This document shows, piece by piece, positions 1 to 12,068 of a DNA stretch of 64,000 nucleotides. Position numbers and translations under genes: made by a program. The first letter of the stretch is position 1. The number at the start of each line of letters is the position of its first letter. Below the pieces are notes generated by a model, which was given only the letters and a program-made list of their open reading frames with translations, did no database searches and was not told the origin of the DNA. The DNA comes from Brachionus koreanus. Lineage: Eukaryota; Rotifera; Eurotatoria; Ploima; Brachionidae. The stretch spans positions 623,059 to 687,058 of the forward strand of contig PJRA01000498.1 of the NCBI GenBank assembly GCA_016987375.1, read 5' to 3'.

Positions 1-939
1 ATCAATTGACATGATAAAATGACTTGAAAAAGAACAAATTTTTTTAAAAAATATATACGCATTAATAAAATAATAAAAAATAAAAATCATAACAGTTTTT
101 TTAAAAAATTGCCAAAATCGAAATTGAAAAATATTTTTGTTTGCTTCAGGTATTGTCTGTGAATAATTTGCAAAAATTGATTAATAACAAAAAAATTATA
201 AGATCAAATAATATTAATAGCAAGAATAAATTTGAACATAGAATGATACTTTTTTTAATCGAAAAAAATGTTGGGTAGTTTAGATTTATGTTGTGGTTTC
301 AATCACAACTACCTTCAAAAACAGTCAAATCATGTTGTTTAAATTTCTGAACTAAGCATGTATATTTCGTTCACACAATTTTTCTCCTACAAATAAATTG
401 ACACCATTTGTTAAATAAACTTGACCCGAAGGCTCAACAACAAACAACTTTTTAATTGTTAAGCCCCAAAACCTGAATTAGGTAACCAACTTGAGGTAAA
501 GACTCAATGGTTAAAATAAATTTTTGCAAGCCTTTAAAAGAATAATAGAAAATTGTTAATTAATTACTATTCCTAGTTCCTAGTATCAGCCAAAAAAAAA
601 TTTAGCTAGAAACTCTAGATAATAAGACTTTAAAACGACTTTTTTTTTCAGTTTTCCACAAGAAAAAACTTTAATAAAGAGAAGAAAATTCCTCAAATTT
701 ATCAAATAGGTTTAAGTAATTAATTTTTAAATTCAAATATCAATTAAAAAAAAGATTTTTTCCTTAAAATAGCATCAATTTCATAAATTCATTCAACTTT
801 AAGTTTACATAATGAATTTTTAATTCTTTAACATAAATTAATATTAATTGTAAATTTCTTTTCTAACATTTTAAAATTTAAACGCTAAACTCAATCTAAT
901 TTAATTTTTTTGTTATTTTGCAACATTGTACAACATCAA

Positions 940-1035
940 AAATCAATCATGTGGCTGAAAGGAAGGACAAAGTCTCCATTCCAACCGGCCAAGGCTTCGC
1001 CTAAACTATTTTTAAAATAAATAAATAAAAAAAAA
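940..1035 (+). repeat. short dispersed repeat, copy 1
   Basis: A GC-richer island in the order GAAGG..., a CCATTC core, an AGG/CGCCTAAA block, then an A-rich tail built on AATAAATAAA. The same order recurs at 1490-1572 (GAAGG, TCCATTC, AGGGTCCGCCCTAAA, AATAAATAAA). A shared core followed by an A-rich tail suggests a short retroposon or the 3' end of a non-LTR element. The family is not identified. Confidence 0.4.
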
Positions 1036-1489
1036 AGATGTAATTAATAATAATCCTTTCTTTCTTCCTTTTAAGACTTATCTTTTATCCTTATTAAATT
1101 CAATCAAGTACCTATATTTTTTTAAAAAAAATTTCAGCTTCTTCTAGGAATATTTCACGATTTACGGCTGTTGCTGATAAGCTTTTTTTCGAATAATAAC
1201 AAAATACCAAAATTTAAAAGTTTGATTTTCATTTAACACTAGAAGCACCAAGCATTTTTTCACATTTTTTTAATTCCAAAATATTTATAAAAAAAATCTA
1301 TGATAACTTAATAAAATAAAGTAATCAAATATAATCAAAAGATTCGAAACACCTCTAGACGCTTTTAACAGTCTTACAAATTGTGCATAACATAATTTTC
1401 AACCCTTAACAACCAGAATATACATATATTTATATTTTATTTATTCGACCAACTCGAACTTCTTCCTTTTTTAAATTTTTTTTCTTTTT

Positions 1490-1572
1490 ATCAATTGGGT
1501 TTAAACGAAGGCGTAATCCATTCGGACGAACCTAGGGTCCGCCCTAAAGTATATTTTTAATAAATAAAAAAT
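1490..1572 (+). repeat. short dispersed repeat, copy 2
   Basis: Diverged relative of the island at 940-1035 in the same orientation, with the same block order and A-rich tail. By eye the two align over roughly 70 bases with several substitutions and small gaps. Confidence 0.4.
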
Positions 1573-3917
1573 ACTAAATAATAAAGTAATATTATTTTTT
1601 TAAGAAAATTTTAAATTCTACATAAATCAAAAAAGATAGTTTCATTTGAAGAATCTATTCAAAAGATACGAGGATTTAAAATTTTTTCAAAAGAGTCAAA
1701 CTGACTCCTTCTAGAGTTAATAAGATATTTTAGAATCAAATAAACAAAGAGTTAGACATATCGCTTTTCAGAACATCAATTCTGTTTTTTTTAATATATA
1801 ATATGATCTAAGTAAAAGAATTACAAAAAATATCCAGCTTTCTAAAAAAAGAAAGTTTTTATGACTCAAAATAATAAAATCATGATACACCGATTTTGAC
1901 TTAAAAATACCAGTTTCTTGTTTAATTTAAATTAAATGAATTATTAATTTTTTTTTTGATATCATGAAAAAATAATATTCCTATATAAATTTCAAATTTT
2001 CATTGCAAAAAATTGAATGGTCATAGTATTTTATTGTATATTTTGGACATTCATAAATCAAATTTAAAAAAAATGCTTCTTAAATGGAAGAAAAGCATCC
2101 CTTTTAATAAAGTAGCAAACAAATGTGAAGCAAGACAAAATCCAAAAATATGAGCCTTTTTCAATGATTATTATTCTTTATCAAGCATTTTTTTATTTCA
2201 CATTTTTATCATATCAAAAATTGAAATTTTTTTAAAGTAAATAAATTTCAAAATGTCATTTATTAATTTTAGTCATATTTTAAATTTTCATTTGAATAAA
2301 ATTAAAAGTTTTATACATTATTTCAACATTATGTTAAACGCTTAGTTCTAAATTATTAAGATTATCTATTTAAAAATTTTCTATAGGTAATTTGTAGAAA
2401 ATATTCTAAAGCAATTAGTTTTAAAGCATTTGTTATTTTTTTGGAAGAAGAAATTTTAAATCTAGTTAGGAAGTTTTGGCATCATTAGTAAAAATTTTGT
2501 TTGCAATTTTATGCTTTCAATAAAAGTTCTAAATATTCTATTGATTGAAACAAACAGCTTAATTAATTTAGACCAAAATTTCTTTCTTAAATAAATTGTG
2601 ATCAAACCTGATTTTTAAAATGCTTTTATTGCGAAGGAAATTTTTTAACTCAAAAAAAATAAAAATATCATTCAAAACATAAAATTTGATCGCATTTTTT
2701 TTTAAATAATAAAAATATCAAGACAAGCCTTTAAATTTATCGGTTTTCTTTTATCAAGTCTTTCTTTTTAGGGAAATTAGTCTCATATAAATTAAAAGGT
2801 CTTTATCCCCCACCCATTTTTAAATGTGATGAAATACACGCTTAGGTGTGCTTTATAAAAAATTAAATTTTATTCAAAACTATTTTATGTTAAAATTTTG
2901 TCTCTAATTGCTCTTTTAAATGAGTGCTTACTTATACTTTTATTTATTTATTTCAATGAGGGTCATGTGGGCAATGAAAAAAAAATTCTTAAAAGAAAAT
3001 TAAATTTTATAAGTAAGAAAAATTTTTTTCACTATTAATTTTATTCTGTTTTATGTGCGTCTTTTACTCATTATTCATTTTAAGTTTTTATTTGACCCGT
3101 TTTCTTAATTAAATATAGAATTTTTGTGACCTTATCGAATGATCAAATAATTTTTTCTTCAAGATTAACATAATTTTAATAATTTGATTTTTAATTAAAA
3201 ATCCGCTATTAAGCAATTTCAAAAAAAAATCAAAATGTTTGCTTTAATTGAAAATAGGTCCAAAAGATTTTATAATCGATATAGGAAAAATAATAGACTA
3301 GTAATTTGACCTAGTATTGATATTTATTTAAAACAAACAAATTTATTTTTGATATATGTCTTTTTTAAATAAAAACAAAAGTTGCAACTAATAAATAATC
3401 TGATTGATAGATAAACAGAAAAAAAAATAAATGCCTTTTACTCAAATATTGATTAAGAAAACCTTTAATCAAAAACTCACCAGGCATCGCTATCAAAAAG
3501 AAATTTACTCTTACTAAGTAATGAATATCTACTTAGTTTCGTATGGTCAAAATGTTTCATCAATAAATAAAAAAAGCTAGCATTATTTTTAAGTACATTT
3601 AACACACTTGACATTGAGAGGCGTCGTTTTGCCACATTAATTTTTATTTACTATCTTCAAAATTAAAATAAATGTTTATAAAAAATTTAATTCTTTCACC
3701 TTAAAGACATTTAGGTCACATGACTTGATCTTTTTTTTAAAAATTTCCTTTTATGAAATTAAATCTGGTCAAGATTCAAACAAAAAAAAATCATATATAC
3801 TAAAAAATCTCATCAAGCTTTCTAAATAACATATTTTTTTTAGTTTTATTCAAATTTATTTAGTGAAAAATTAGGTTACATTTAAATAGTAAAAAAAAAA
3901 ATAACAATCTAGAAAAA

Positions 3918-4562
3918 ATGTCCGATGAGGTGGATTTTTAATAATTTAAATTTCATCTGTTAAATTTGTTTCCTTTCAAGAGTGATAGCGAAAGAGTACT
4001 AAAAAACGAGATGTTCGAAGACGATGGTCTGTCACTAGACCAAATAGACGAGCTTTTTGAGACTTTTACTTTGTTCGACAAAGACTATAATGGAGCTCTG
4101 AGTGCAAAAGAGTTGACAGTGGTCATGCATTCAATAAATATGCACCCGACAGCAGATGAGGCACGTGACATGATAATGGAAGGCGAAACATGCGACGACA
4201 AGCTCATAGACTTTCCCGAATTTGTGTCCATTCTGGCCAGAAGTGCCATGAGCTCGCAAAGTCGCCAAGAATCACACCGGAAGCAGCTCGTCTCAGGCTC
4301 AAATTTTGCTTTTGAATCGCTTGCCGACGAATCCGGGTTTATAACAAGCAAATCACTTAGTCGCGCTCTTAACAAAGTAAATGAGAAAATAGATGAAAAC
4401 GAAATTCAAAAATTAATCGACGAGTCAAGTATATATCGTTTTAGATGCGGCAATAAACTGGTACTTGGGAAACAAGATTTTAATTGTTTATTAGAAAGTG
4501 TATATCATTTTGATCTTAATCAAGAAGAAGAAGAAAACTCAGAGCAAACAGAACAGCTATAA
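3918..4562 (+). CDS. EF-hand calcium-binding protein (2 exons)
   Basis: Model: exon 1 at 3918-3929 (ATG plus three codons), a 51-bp GT..AG intron at 3930-3980, and exon 2 at 3981-4562; 197 residues. The long frame has no ATG of its own near its start, and the short first exon joins it in phase 0. One canonical EF-hand loop is visible at about residues 37-48 (DKDYNGALSAKE). The following hand keeps the DFPEF tail but has a degenerate loop, and the C-terminal half has two more degenerate hand-like segments. The C-terminus is acidic (QEEEE). This layout suits a calmodulin-superfamily protein with one working calcium site in its N-lobe. A second EF-hand gene follows 262 bp downstream on the same strand, so the two may be a tandem duplication. 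The specific family is not recognised. Confidence 0.75.
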
Positions 4563-4824
4563 GTTTCGAAATTCTTTAAACGAAAGCATTTGAAAATTTA
4601 CATTTTATATTTATTTTTAGTTTCTTTTATAGGTATTTAGCAGTTAATAAAAAAATAAAACAAGATTTTTTTTTTAAATGAAAAAAAAAACTTTTTTTCT
4701 CATAATATTTTTTTTCCAAATAAATTATTTAATTCTTGAAGCATGACCCGAATTCACATTTAAATTTGTCTTATAGAAAAGGTTCATATTTTTTTTGGTT
4801 GGCAAGCTTGAAGTGTGAAAATAA

Positions 4825-5975
4825 ATGGTAATTTTTTTCTCATAATTTTTAATAAAAACAAGTATTTTTGAAGGACTCTCAAAAGAGTTTGAACGAATCT
4901 AAGCTCAAAGAATATCAAGAACTATTTTCTATGTTTGACAATAACCAAGATGGAGTAATAACATCATGTGAAGTGAACAAAGTGTTTGCCAAAATAAACA
5001 AAAATGCAAGCAGTTTACCACCGTCCAAAAATGGCATTGAGTTCGGCGAATTTCTGAAGCTGATGACTGAAGAGAAGAGTGATGACGAAATCGAAGAGCT
5101 CAAGGCCGCTTTTAAAGTGTTTGATTTAGATGGTACAGGCAAAATTTCAAGACAAGAGTTGGAAAGTGCACTGAAAAATCTTGGCGAGAATATTACAGAC
5201 AAAAATTTAAATATAATTATTGAGACCCTGGATTTGGACGGCGATGGAAAGATTAGCTTCGAAGGTAAACTAAACTCTTCCACCCATTAGCTTAGTCATA
5301 TTAGGAAAAAATTCATAATTTTAAAAATTTTCTCTCAAGCTATCATTATTGCGTTTTAATTAGCTTTTATTTTATTTTTGGTTTGAGCCTATAAAAATAA
5401 AAATAAATTTTTATATTTTATTAAGTTTTTTATTAAAATTTAATTTAATATGTTTTTTGATTTTTTTACTGAGCCTATTCATCTATGTTATAGACGCAGT
5501 AGTTGCTTATTTTTGAAAAAAGATAAGATTTTATCTCAAGCACAGATGTTCTTAAGCTCAGTTTTATCATGGCATGTAATATAATTTTGAAAATTGTTTA
5601 GTTAATTAGCTTCATGAGATGATTACCAAGTATGGCTAGATTTAATTTTTTTGTTGTTTCCCACTAGGCAAGAGTTTTGTTATTAATTAATTAAAATTTT
5701 CCAAATAAAGAGCTATTTAACCGAAAACAATTCAAAGCATTCAATTTTAAGAGGTTCTAATGCTGTAGAAGCTTCTTTTGATACTATTAATCTAAACTCA
5801 TTTTTATATGTTTTATTTTAAGTGCAATAAAGATATTTTAAAAAAAAATAAGGTAATAAATAAATTATTTGGATTTTTTTTAAATTATGATTTTTTTTCA
5901 ATGCGACTATTGTTTTATAAATCTTTTAAAATATATTTTTCTTTTTTAGAATTTATAAAGTTTTTAAACTCTTAA
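4825..5975 (+). CDS. calmodulin-like EF-hand protein (3 exons)
   Basis: Model: exon 1 at 4825-4827 (the ATG only), intron 4828-4873, exon 2 at 4874-5264, intron 5265-5949, exon 3 at 5950-5975; 139 residues. Canonical loops lie at about residues 23-34 (DNNQDGVITSCE), 85-96 (DLDGTGKISRQE) and 121-132 (DLDGDGKISFEE). The second hand has lost its loop residues but keeps IEFGEF. Splicing into exon 3 restores the position-12 Glu of the last loop and adds the calmodulin-style end EFIKFLNS, which supports that junction. Without it the frame runs into an unrelated tail and stops. The protein is probably a cytosolic or ciliary calcium sensor of the calmodulin/troponin C/centrin superfamily, slightly shorter than calmodulin. 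The start rests on a phase match and on the lack of another ATG in frame. Confidence 0.75.
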
Positions 5976-6670
5976 ATTATGACATTTTGGTGTAAATAAA
6001 TTTTAATAAAGCTACTTTTATTTTTACCTTTTCAATAACTTTATTTTTTTTTCAAATAAATTTTTAATAATATAATTTAATTATTCAATTAAATCTTGAA
6101 AAATTTAAGCTTGTTGTTAAAATAAAAAAAAAATTTTCACTTTTCATCCGAAAAACTTTTCTATTTTATTTTAACAATTATTATATGTTGAATATTTTAA
6201 CTTTGGAAAACTTTAAAAATAGCTTAAAACCAAAAATTCAAAACAATTTTGAGAGAAAACCTTTAAGTTAAATTTTGATTTTTTTTAGGTAATCAAATAA
6301 ATATTTTAAAATGGATTTAACAATTATCAAAAATTTTTAATGATTATAAATATTTGAATTATTTTGATTAAGAATCATTTTGAACTGTTAGTCAGAAAAT
6401 TGAAAATTGAAAAAATTTTAGGAAAAATTTTATCCAAATATATTTAAATTTTCCCATTGTGAAATTGAATAAAAATTCATCAAAAATATTTACTTTTTCT
6501 ATTGATTTTTATAAATATAATATTTATTACGAAAAAAATACTGCAAGATAATGCAGTATACTATGTTGCACATTTATGGGTATGTCAGGATTGCTACAAC
6601 ACCGGATGAAAATCACAAAGATTATAATAAAAAGCAAATTTTTTAAACAATACGTACAATTAGTAGGAAA
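5976..6670. other. AT-rich intergenic stretch
   Basis: No gene seen. The last about 100 bases, from 6541, are less AT-rich and abut the gypsy remnant. They may be part of that element, but no long terminal repeat could be shown. Confidence 0.5.
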
Positions 6671-7697
6671 TTAATAATTATATTCAATCTGCATAATTAA
6701 ATTTGTAAAAATAAAAGCTGGGCTCTTTTTTAATCTAAAATCAGAAAGTCTTTTTGCTGCTCTTGTCATGTTAATTTCATTTTGGTTCATTTTGGTCTTT
6801 AAGTATTGATCAATGCATTCCATTGATATGAAATCTGACACCCGAACCCACGAGTTTTCGCTTTCGGGATAGTCTGCACATTTTACAAAATATTCTTTAA
6901 CTCCTCTTCTTGTACGATCCTTGATTATTTTTTCAATTTCATAAGTAGCTTCATCCAGTCCAATATTATCAGGTACTATTTTCAATTTGTTGAGCGAGGA
7001 CGATGTGTTTAATTCTTTACTTTGATCATTAACATGAATATAATTCGCCTTATTTGTTCTTCTAGAAATGGTGTTAGGTCCTTTGAATTTTGCTTCGAAT
7101 TTTCCTTGCAAAGCAAATACTCTAGTAAAAACTTTTCTTCCGGGTTCCAGTGACTCTATTAGCAAATTTTTCGCTTTGTTCTGTTTAATCATTTGTTTTT
7201 CGTGGTTTTTTTCTAAATTTGATAAGGCTTTTGGGATATCTTGTTCATATTGTTTCTTTAATTGCGCTGTTCTTTTGATTAGTTCGAGTTCGTTATCATC
7301 CTCGGATTGCCAGTTCTTGAAACCTAAAAATGGTCTGCCAAACAAAAGCTCATAAGGTGAGAATCCGGTGCTTGAATGAACTCGAGTGTTTAGGCAATCA
7401 TAATATAATCCAACAATTCATCCCAGTTGTTTCTGTAATCTTCTGCATGTTTACACGGCCTACTTAAGCAGTCAGCATTTTTGTGCTTTTTAACAGGTCT
7501 ATGTATGATGTCGAATTCGTAGGCTTGTAAAAATATAGACCATCTAGCTAATTTGCCAGTAGAATCCATAATAGACATGAGCCACCGCAAAGCAGAATGA
7601 TCCGTAACTATTTTGAATTTATTAAGATATAGGTAAACTGTGAATAATTTAACTGCCCAAAGAACTGCCAAACATTCCTTTTCTGTGATTCCTTAAA
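6671..7697 (-). mobile_element. Ty3/gypsy retrotransposon remnant (RNase H plus integrase C-terminus with chromodomain)
   Basis: On the minus strand, an RNase H segment comes first (about 7697-7390; motifs TEKECLAVLWAVK, VTDHSALRWL, NADCLSRP), typical of the Ty3/gypsy RT-RNase H end. A second frame follows (about 7400-6671) that opens with the integrase C-terminal signature STGFSPYELLFGRPF and ends in a chromodomain-like segment (YEIEKIIKDRTRRG, then YFVKCADYPESENSWV). The two parts are in different frames and meet near 7395-7410. The zinc-binding and DDE core of integrase, which should lie between them, is missing. This is therefore an internally deleted, dead copy. Gag, protease and most of the reverse transcriptase are not seen, and no LTRs were found. 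Confidence 0.85.
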
Positions 7698-7959
7698 TTT
7701 CATTTATTAGATAAGTTAGTTTAATTGGCTGTATCAACATGTTAGATAAAATTAATAATTTAAGTAAATAAAAAATTCTTATATGCAAATAATTTTTTTA
7801 TTTCGAAATTTGATTCGTTTTTAAAAAGGATCAACACACTTTCGATTGTGTATTCTCTTGCTCAAGCAAAAAAAATCAAAATATTTTTAATTAAATAGTA
7901 AAAAGCTATACAATTAATAAGAAAGAAAATCGGTACAAAAGTTAAGAAATTTTTAAAAT

Positions 7960-9197
7960 TTAATATTTGAAATGTCAGCCTTTGGCTTTACAACAATTGA
8001 TTCAATCAATTTTTGTACGTACTCAGTCGGAATCTGTAGCCACTCCTAGTGTAAAACCTCAAGGTTAGTTTAGTGTTTACCATTCTGGCATCCATGTATG
8101 ACCATAAGTTCTCGATTGGGTTGAGATCTGGTGAACAGGCATACCATGGTAGAACCTTAATGTTATGTTGTTTGCACCAGTCGCTCACTGAGTGAGCGGT
8201 GCAAAACCCGAATTAGGCTCGAATAAGAGTTCAACAGATGGTAAAAGATTGTTTTCCAAGGTGTCAACAGAGTCAAATTGATTAATTAGTCCTGTATAAA
8301 TGTTGAATATACCAGTGCCTTTGTAGGAATTGTATCCCCAGATACCAGCTGAACCTCCACCGTTTTGTAACCTTGGTATACAGAGCTTCGGGTGAAACTT
8401 TTCATTTTTAAACCTTTACAACCATTTTTAAACCTTAAACCTTTTTCCTATTACTCTTGATTCACGATTAAAGACCTCAAAATTGGACTCGTCACTGAAA
8501 ATAACTGTGCAATTAAGTCTCTGTTTACATCACTTATATCTTTTTTATCTATCTTTTATGTTAAGAAGCGGTTTTCTGACCGCTTTCTAAGACTCTAAAC
8601 CTATTTTTTGGAGATCACTTTAGTAAACTTACTTATCCTAACTTAGAGTCTTAGAATTAAAACCAGTGGGGAGTCTTTGAAAGATATGTATGATCTTTTC
8701 TAATCTTTCTAAAAATGTAATTTTCATCCCTAAAAGTTAGCTTTTGAGATCTACCAGAACGGCTTCGATAAGATACAGTACAGTCTCTTTTTTAGTTGAA
8801 GAAACACATTTTGGAGATACACATAACAGTTTGGCTATTTCGTTTTGCTTTTTATCTCCACTTTTTGGCAGACCCATGATCTGCCATTGTTGCGGGCTAG
8901 ACACATGTTTTACCCATTTTTGCCAAATTAAAGATCTTTTGGTAATGTTATGTAGAGACCAAATGAGGAGTTGGAGAATTTTTAAATTAAGCAGTTTAAG
9001 AGCAAAATTTACTCAACATTAGAAGATATTTAAGAATTAATCCGATTAATAATGATGTGANAAATTGAAGAGAAAAAAAATTTTGAAATTAGTGATTTTA
9101 TTTTTTTCTTTTGCACTCTAATATTTGTAAAATTCAATAAATAAAAAAATTTAGATAAATAAAATAATTAATTTCTAAACTTTTGCAACATACTGTA
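7960..9197 (-). mobile_element. Tc1/mariner-like transposon remnant
   Basis: A decayed Tc1-type transposase is readable on the minus strand in several frames. It has an N-terminal helix-turn-helix region (about 8990-8720; KKQNEIAKLLCVSPKCVSS), the SDESNFEVFNRESRV block with the second catalytic Asp (about 8500), GSAGIWGYNSYKGTG (about 8340), the SPDLNPIENLWSYMDA block with the third catalytic acid (8150-8090), and a C-terminal tail to about 7960. Frameshifts and stops make it inactive. The right end at about 9195 reads outward as a Tc1-style terminus, CAGTATGTTGCAAAAG, preceded by TA. The matching left terminus is too diverged to place. The terminus resembles that of the copy starting at 49846. 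Confidence 0.8.
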
Positions 9198-11079
9198 TAT
9201 TTGATTCAAAAAGGGATATAAAAAACCCATTAAGTCTCCGCAATAACACACAACTTCACGTGTGTGTTATTCAAATTGTATAAATATCATCAGGAATTGA
9301 ATATGTGGTGACACAATACCTTTTTTATCTACACTAAACTGAAAAACCCCTTAACTTTGTTACCTAAATTAGTTTCCTAAGAAGTATTTTATTTATTTTT
9401 TATCAAATAAAATAAATTTGAAGGTTTTACCCATTGGACTATCCCAAACGGCTTATTACTTTCTTTTTAGTCCCCATTTTAAAAAAAAATGTTATAAAAG
9501 AAATTTCTAAAAATACAGAAGAAAAAATTTTCTAATTTTAAGGTAATTAAAAAATAAAAATTACATGTTAAAAAATTGGTTTACAAAAAAAAATTTGAAT
9601 TTCTATAATAATCTATCTATTGTCTAATCATTAGTGAATCGAATTTGTAATACTTAGAAGTTATTTTGTCTAAAACAAGATATTTTGGTTGGAAAAAGTG
9701 TAAATCAGTGCTAAAATAAATTTCAAGTGAAAAATTTTTATTATTTTTTACCAAAAAAAATAATCCATTATTTATTAAAATATTTTTTTAAAATAAAATT
9801 TAGACAAACGTGATCAATTGAACATAGAGATTGACTAATCGAGTTGAGTTTAACACGTGCTTATCATTTGACCAAGATCAGATTACAAATCAAATTTTTA
9901 TGTATGTATTTAAAATAATTGAATATTTATTTTTCAATTAGTGAAATTAACAGCATATCCGTTCAACATCCAATTTACGTAAAATTTAGAAACTTGAAAT
10001 ATTTACACGTTTAAGTAATAATCTATAAACGACACCAATCACGAAATAAGAGCTCTAATTGCTAACAGTTGACTTGCACGTATCCATGGCCGAAATTAGA
10101 AGACTTGATCGCTAAAGGTATGTGATTAAAAGCTTTTAGAACGAACAAAACACAAATTTATCTAGACGGAAGCAAATTTCTCGAAAGCGTGTTCAAAAAA
10201 TCGCTATTGATTTCACTTTCGATCAACTTAATATTTTAATTTAAAGGAAAAAAATTCAAATTTAAAAATCGAAAAATTGGATTATCTGCTTGAAATCAAA
10301 TTAAACCGGATATGCATTAAAAATATTTTAGCACCTACAAGACCAACACGATAAATCTTAAGAATTTATTTTTTAATATTTGCATGCAATTTAGTTTAAA
10401 TCAGATACTTGATACTCTGCGTTTATCGCTGTTTTTTAAAAATCGTTCTTATTGATAATTGTACAAAAACAATAATTCAATCTTATGAAAATTTCATAGT
10501 TTTATATAAAATTTAATTTTTTTACATCGCTAAAATACGGCGCTAACTTAATTAAATAAATAAATGAAAAATTATATTCCGTCAGACCTTTTTTATGTTT
10601 TAACTTAATGGGCATTTGTTTTTCATATATTTTTAAATTTTAATAAATAAATTCAATTAAACCTAATAGCAGGAATTAAGATGACTGTTTCCGCTTTTTT
10701 ATTTATCTTGAAAATTGAAAAATAAAAAATAATAAAAAATTTTAATTTTTATTTGTAAAATTAAAGTAAGAAAAAAAATTTCTTAAAAAAAAAATATACA
10801 TATTTTTTTAAAATTTCTCACTTCATAAATAAATATTTTTGATTATCAAAACCAAAAAAAATAAAAATTTTCCTAGTTTCGTAAATTATTGTATTATTCA
10901 TTTATTTTTTGATTTAATAAAACAAGTTGAAAATTAATTTTTTTTTTTGATTTATTTGTGTTTTTTTTTATTCATAATAAACGTAAAAAATTTAATTTTA
11001 AAAAAAAAGCATTTAATCGAAGAAAAAAATCTATTTAAACTATTTAACTAATAAAATTTTGTAAAAAAAAAAATTTATT
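9198..11079. other. AT-rich intergenic stretch downstream of the NK2 gene
   Basis: No coding frame is supported. It contains a small perfect hairpin at 9242-9271, listed separately. The region next to 11080 would hold the 3' UTR of the homeobox gene. Confidence 0.5.
9242..9271. repeat. short perfect hairpin
   Basis: AATAACACAC at 9242-9251 pairs exactly with GTGTGTTATT at 9262-9271 around a 10-base loop. It lies 45 bases outside the Tc1-like terminus at 9195. Function unknown. Confidence 0.6.
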
Positions 11080-12068
11080 TTATTCTTTGCAGTCGGACTC
11101 ATCGTTCAAATCATCATTGCTTGTGTGAGAGATGTTAGATTCGCTGAAAGGTCTGTGCATTGTCATTTGATGTAAAGAAGCCAGCTTGATTAGTAATGAG
11201 GAAGAAACTGGTGAGCTTGTGTTAAAAATAGATTTCTGATTTTGAAGCAAAAAATTCGAATACATCTCATATAATTGAGAGCTATATGGCATTGATCTAT
11301 TAGTCAGCATAGACATGAGTAAATTTTGGGACATATCACTTTTATCTCCGGTGTCAATGAAAATATTGTTTTGTCCATGCCTAGTGAATGAGGAAGTTGA
11401 GCTCGAATGTTTAATTAAAGAGCAATTTTCATGCAAACGTTTGTAGTGGCTTTCTCCGAGCTCTTTTTCTTGTCTGGCTCGTTTTATTTTATACCTGTGA
11501 TTTTGAAACCAAATTTTCACTTGTGTAGGACTTAAATTAATCAAATTGGCCAAGTTTTCTCTCTCATGAGCAGACAAATAGCGCTGCTGTTTAAAGCGCT
11601 TTTCTAATTCAAAAGTCTGATGCTTAGTGAATAAAATTCGTCTTTTGCGCTTCTTTCCTTCAGGCTGATTTGACGTTTGACTGGTATCTGCAGTGTCCGA
11701 CGCCTCTGCATCCTCATTCTCACTCTCATTTTGATCCGATTCAGCTTCGTCCTCTGTTTTTCTCTCTTCTTTAATCTCCGAGCCTTTAATTCGATCCAGA
11801 GAAGACGAGGACAAGGAAGAACTTCCCGGAGACGACTTGGACTGCATCTCAGACAAAGAGTCTCCTTTTTTCCCAATTAGAGAAAGCCAAACGTTCTCTG
11901 CTCCTTGGTTAAAATATTTATGATCAATTTTCAAAAATTTATCAAAGTACCTTGAAGTGAGTTTATGTTTGAGATTATTTTTGTGTAGTAAGACTTCATT
12001 TGGTCAGAAAAGTCGGGCTCTGAACCTGGCTTTAAAATTTCTTCTACTGAAAATTTTGTTTTACTCAT
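11080..12068 (-). CDS. NK2.2: NK2-class homeodomain transcription factor (Nkx2.2/vnd-like)
   Basis: Model on the minus strand: exon 1 at 12068-11951, a 47-bp intron at 11950-11904, exon 2 at 11903-11080; 313 residues. Exon 1 carries a TN (tinman) motif at about residues 5-13 (KFSVEEILK), a Groucho-binding type of sequence found in NK factors. The homeodomain is at about 124-183, with [12 protein letters not shown] in helix 2 and [18 protein letters not shown] in helix 3. Tyr at homeodomain position 54 (residue 177) is the NK2 hallmark, giving preference for CAAGTG-type sites. The flanks KRKRR and KRARQEK look closest to Nkx2.2/vnd rather than Nkx2.1 or tinman. An acidic Ser/Glu-rich stretch precedes the homeodomain and a Ser-rich region follows it. 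No NK2-specific domain is seen. It is a nuclear regulator, in other animals of ventral neural or endodermal fates. Assignment to the NK2 class is sure; the exact orthologue is likely but not proven. Confidence 0.92.

Larger units (their letters stand above)
1..3917. other. AT-rich gene-free stretch
   Basis: No open frame of useful length or codon character is seen on either strand. The stretch is dominated by A/T runs. The only GC-richer islands are two related short repeats near 940-1035 and 1490-1572, listed separately. It could hold regulatory DNA or untranslated exons of the EF-hand gene at 3918, but nothing supports a specific claim. Confidence 0.6.

Noticed and set aside
8744..9022. 92-codon plus-strand frame
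   Set aside because: Antisense shadow of the Tc1-like transposase N-terminus.
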